A stretch of DNA of 5,593 nucleotides from a bacterium (GTDB lineage Bacteria > Patescibacteriota > Doudnabacteria > UBA920). A program made the translations under genes and the position numbers. Each line of letters starts with the position of its first letter. Position 1 is the stretch's first letter. Where the stretch lies: contig JAJYJE010000035.1 in assembly GCA_021789715.1 (NCBI GenBank), positions 1 to 5,593 on the forward strand. Reading direction: 5' to 3'. This document shows, piece after piece, positions 5,185 through 5,593 of this stretch. The notes under the pieces are model-generated. The model saw nothing but the letters and a program-made list of their open reading frames with translations, did no database searches and was not told the DNA's origin.

Positions 5185-5192
5185 GCTAAAAT
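5165..5192 (+). promoter_or_regulatory. Promoter for the Cas2-like/PaaX-like gene
   Basis: TTGAAT (5165-5170), 16 bases, then TAAAAT (5187-5192), with a TG making the extended -10 TGCTAAAAT (5184-5192). The predicted start near 5199 gives a leader of about 105 bases that contains the TTTGTGG elements. A second -35-like TTGAAA (5170-5175) is present but its spacing is less suitable. Confidence 0.5.
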
Positions 5193-5218
5193 AAATATAA
5201 GATTATTAAATAGTAGAT

Positions 5219-5262
5219 TTTGTGGCAGAAAATTTCCACAAATGTTAACTTTCAATTTGTGG
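5219..5262. repeat. Three TTTGTGG elements in alternating orientation
   Basis: TTTGTGG occurs on the + strand at 5219-5225, on the - strand at 5236-5242 and on the + strand at 5256-5262. Copies two and three extend to a perfect 8-bp inverted repeat (CCACAAAT, 11 bases, ATTTGTGG). Copies one and three share TTTGTGGCA. A degenerate TTGTGCC follows at 5271-5277. The set lies between the predicted transcription start and the ATG of the regulator-like gene, so it may be an operator read by that protein. In RNA it would give two mutually exclusive hairpins. Confidence 0.5.
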
Positions 5263-5304
5263 CAAATAAATTGTGCCGTTCTAAAAAATCCGCAAATTTA
5301 ACCT

Positions 5305-5593
5305 ATGGCCAGAACCCATAATGAACAAACATTGAATATTTTAAAAACTGTTTCACAACAGCCCGGAATAACATCGCGAGATTTATTTAAGGTGTACAGC
5401 CAGAGCCAGGATTATAAATCTTTTTATAATACCCTCTATCGGCTTATTGGCCAGGGCATGCTGGAACGGAAAGACAGCAACAAGGGCATTTGCCTGTGGG
5501 TCCACCAGGACGGAGCGAAGCTTTTAGGCAGATTTAATCCGGAAAAAGACGGCGTCTGGAAACTTGTAATTTTTGATATCCCCGAAAAACAAA
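5305..5593 (+). CDS. Winged-helix protein with Cas2-like/PaaX-like C-terminal fold (truncated at window end)
   Basis: The open frame runs off the window; 96 residues are visible. Residues 8-58 look like a winged-helix domain: a first helix (TLNILKTVSQQ), then GITSRDLFKVY, a recognition-type helix (YKSFYNTLYRLIGQGML) and a basic wing (ERKDSNKG). After a linker, WKLVIFDIPEKQ (85-96) matches the first strand of the Cas2-like ferredoxin domain found in PaaX regulators and in many CPR proteins annotated as PaaX-like or as Cas2; Asp91 falls where Cas2 has its YDI aspartate. The helix-turn-helix front favours a transcription regulator over a CRISPR adaptation nuclease, and no repeats or cas genes are visible. 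The ATG at 5305 is the first start after an in-frame TAA (5299-5301). It has no Shine-Dalgarno. Regulation may be self-directed through the TTTGTGG elements. Confidence 0.75.
   Translation, partial: MARTHNEQTLNILKTVSQQPGITSRDLFKVYSQSQDYKSFYNTLYRLIGQGMLERKDSNKGICLWVHQDGAKLLGRFNPEKDGVWKLVIFDIPEKQ

Noticed and set aside
5036..5304. CRISPR array or leader near the Cas2-like gene
   Set aside because: The repeats are 7-11 bases, irregularly spaced and partly inverted; there are no 20-40 base direct repeats with spacers.

Overview
The window looks like a chromosomal piece of a Candidate Phyla Radiation (Patescibacteria, probably Parcubacteria-like) bacterium. Three things suggest this: a single-pass membrane protein of a type I associate with CPR genomes, a winged-helix protein running into an 'IFDIPEK' Cas2/PaaX-like strand (also common there), and start sites that mostly lack Shine-Dalgarno sequences. 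Housekeeping coding DNA is moderately GC-rich and the spacers are strongly AT-rich. All complete genes read cleanly with the standard bacterial code. The taxonomic call is inference, not proof.

Layout: 1-633 (+) is the 3' part of a 6-phosphogluconolactonase gene. 785-2152 (+) encodes an 11-helix NRAMP-superfamily metal transporter with altered metal-site motifs (DPSG and SPY instead of DPGN and MPH). A near-perfect sigma70-type promoter (2178-2207) then drives the conserved translation cluster infC (2246-2752), rpmI (2853-3047) and rplT (3146-3490). This encodes initiation factor IF3 and ribosomal proteins L35 and L20, and ends at an intrinsic terminator (3502-3536). The two spacers inside the cluster carry a TTCG-capped stem-loop and a set of short AT-rich repeats, which are possible sites for L20/IF3-type autoregulation or secondary promoters.

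From 3491 to 3729 there is no credible gene. This is a convergent terminator zone serving rplT on the + strand and the next gene on the - strand. Two - strand genes follow: a single-pass membrane protein (3730-4290) and, upstream of it, an unrecognised exported or membrane protein (4382-4969, possibly to 5035). They are 91 bases apart and may be cotranscribed from a promoter at 5026-5054.

The 5036-5304 spacer is divergent, about 270 bases, very AT-rich and unusually dense in inverted repeats. It holds the - strand promoter, a + strand promoter (5165-5192) and three TTTGTGG elements in alternating orientation in the presumed leader of the last gene. That gene (5305 to the window end, +, truncated) starts with a winged-helix domain and enters a Cas2-like/PaaX-like ferredoxin strand.

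No CRISPR array, tRNA, rRNA, insertion sequence or prophage element is visible. The most distinctive parts are the regulatory architecture upstream of the Cas2-like gene and the two poorly characterised - strand envelope proteins. I did not find a convincing new multi-gene system.
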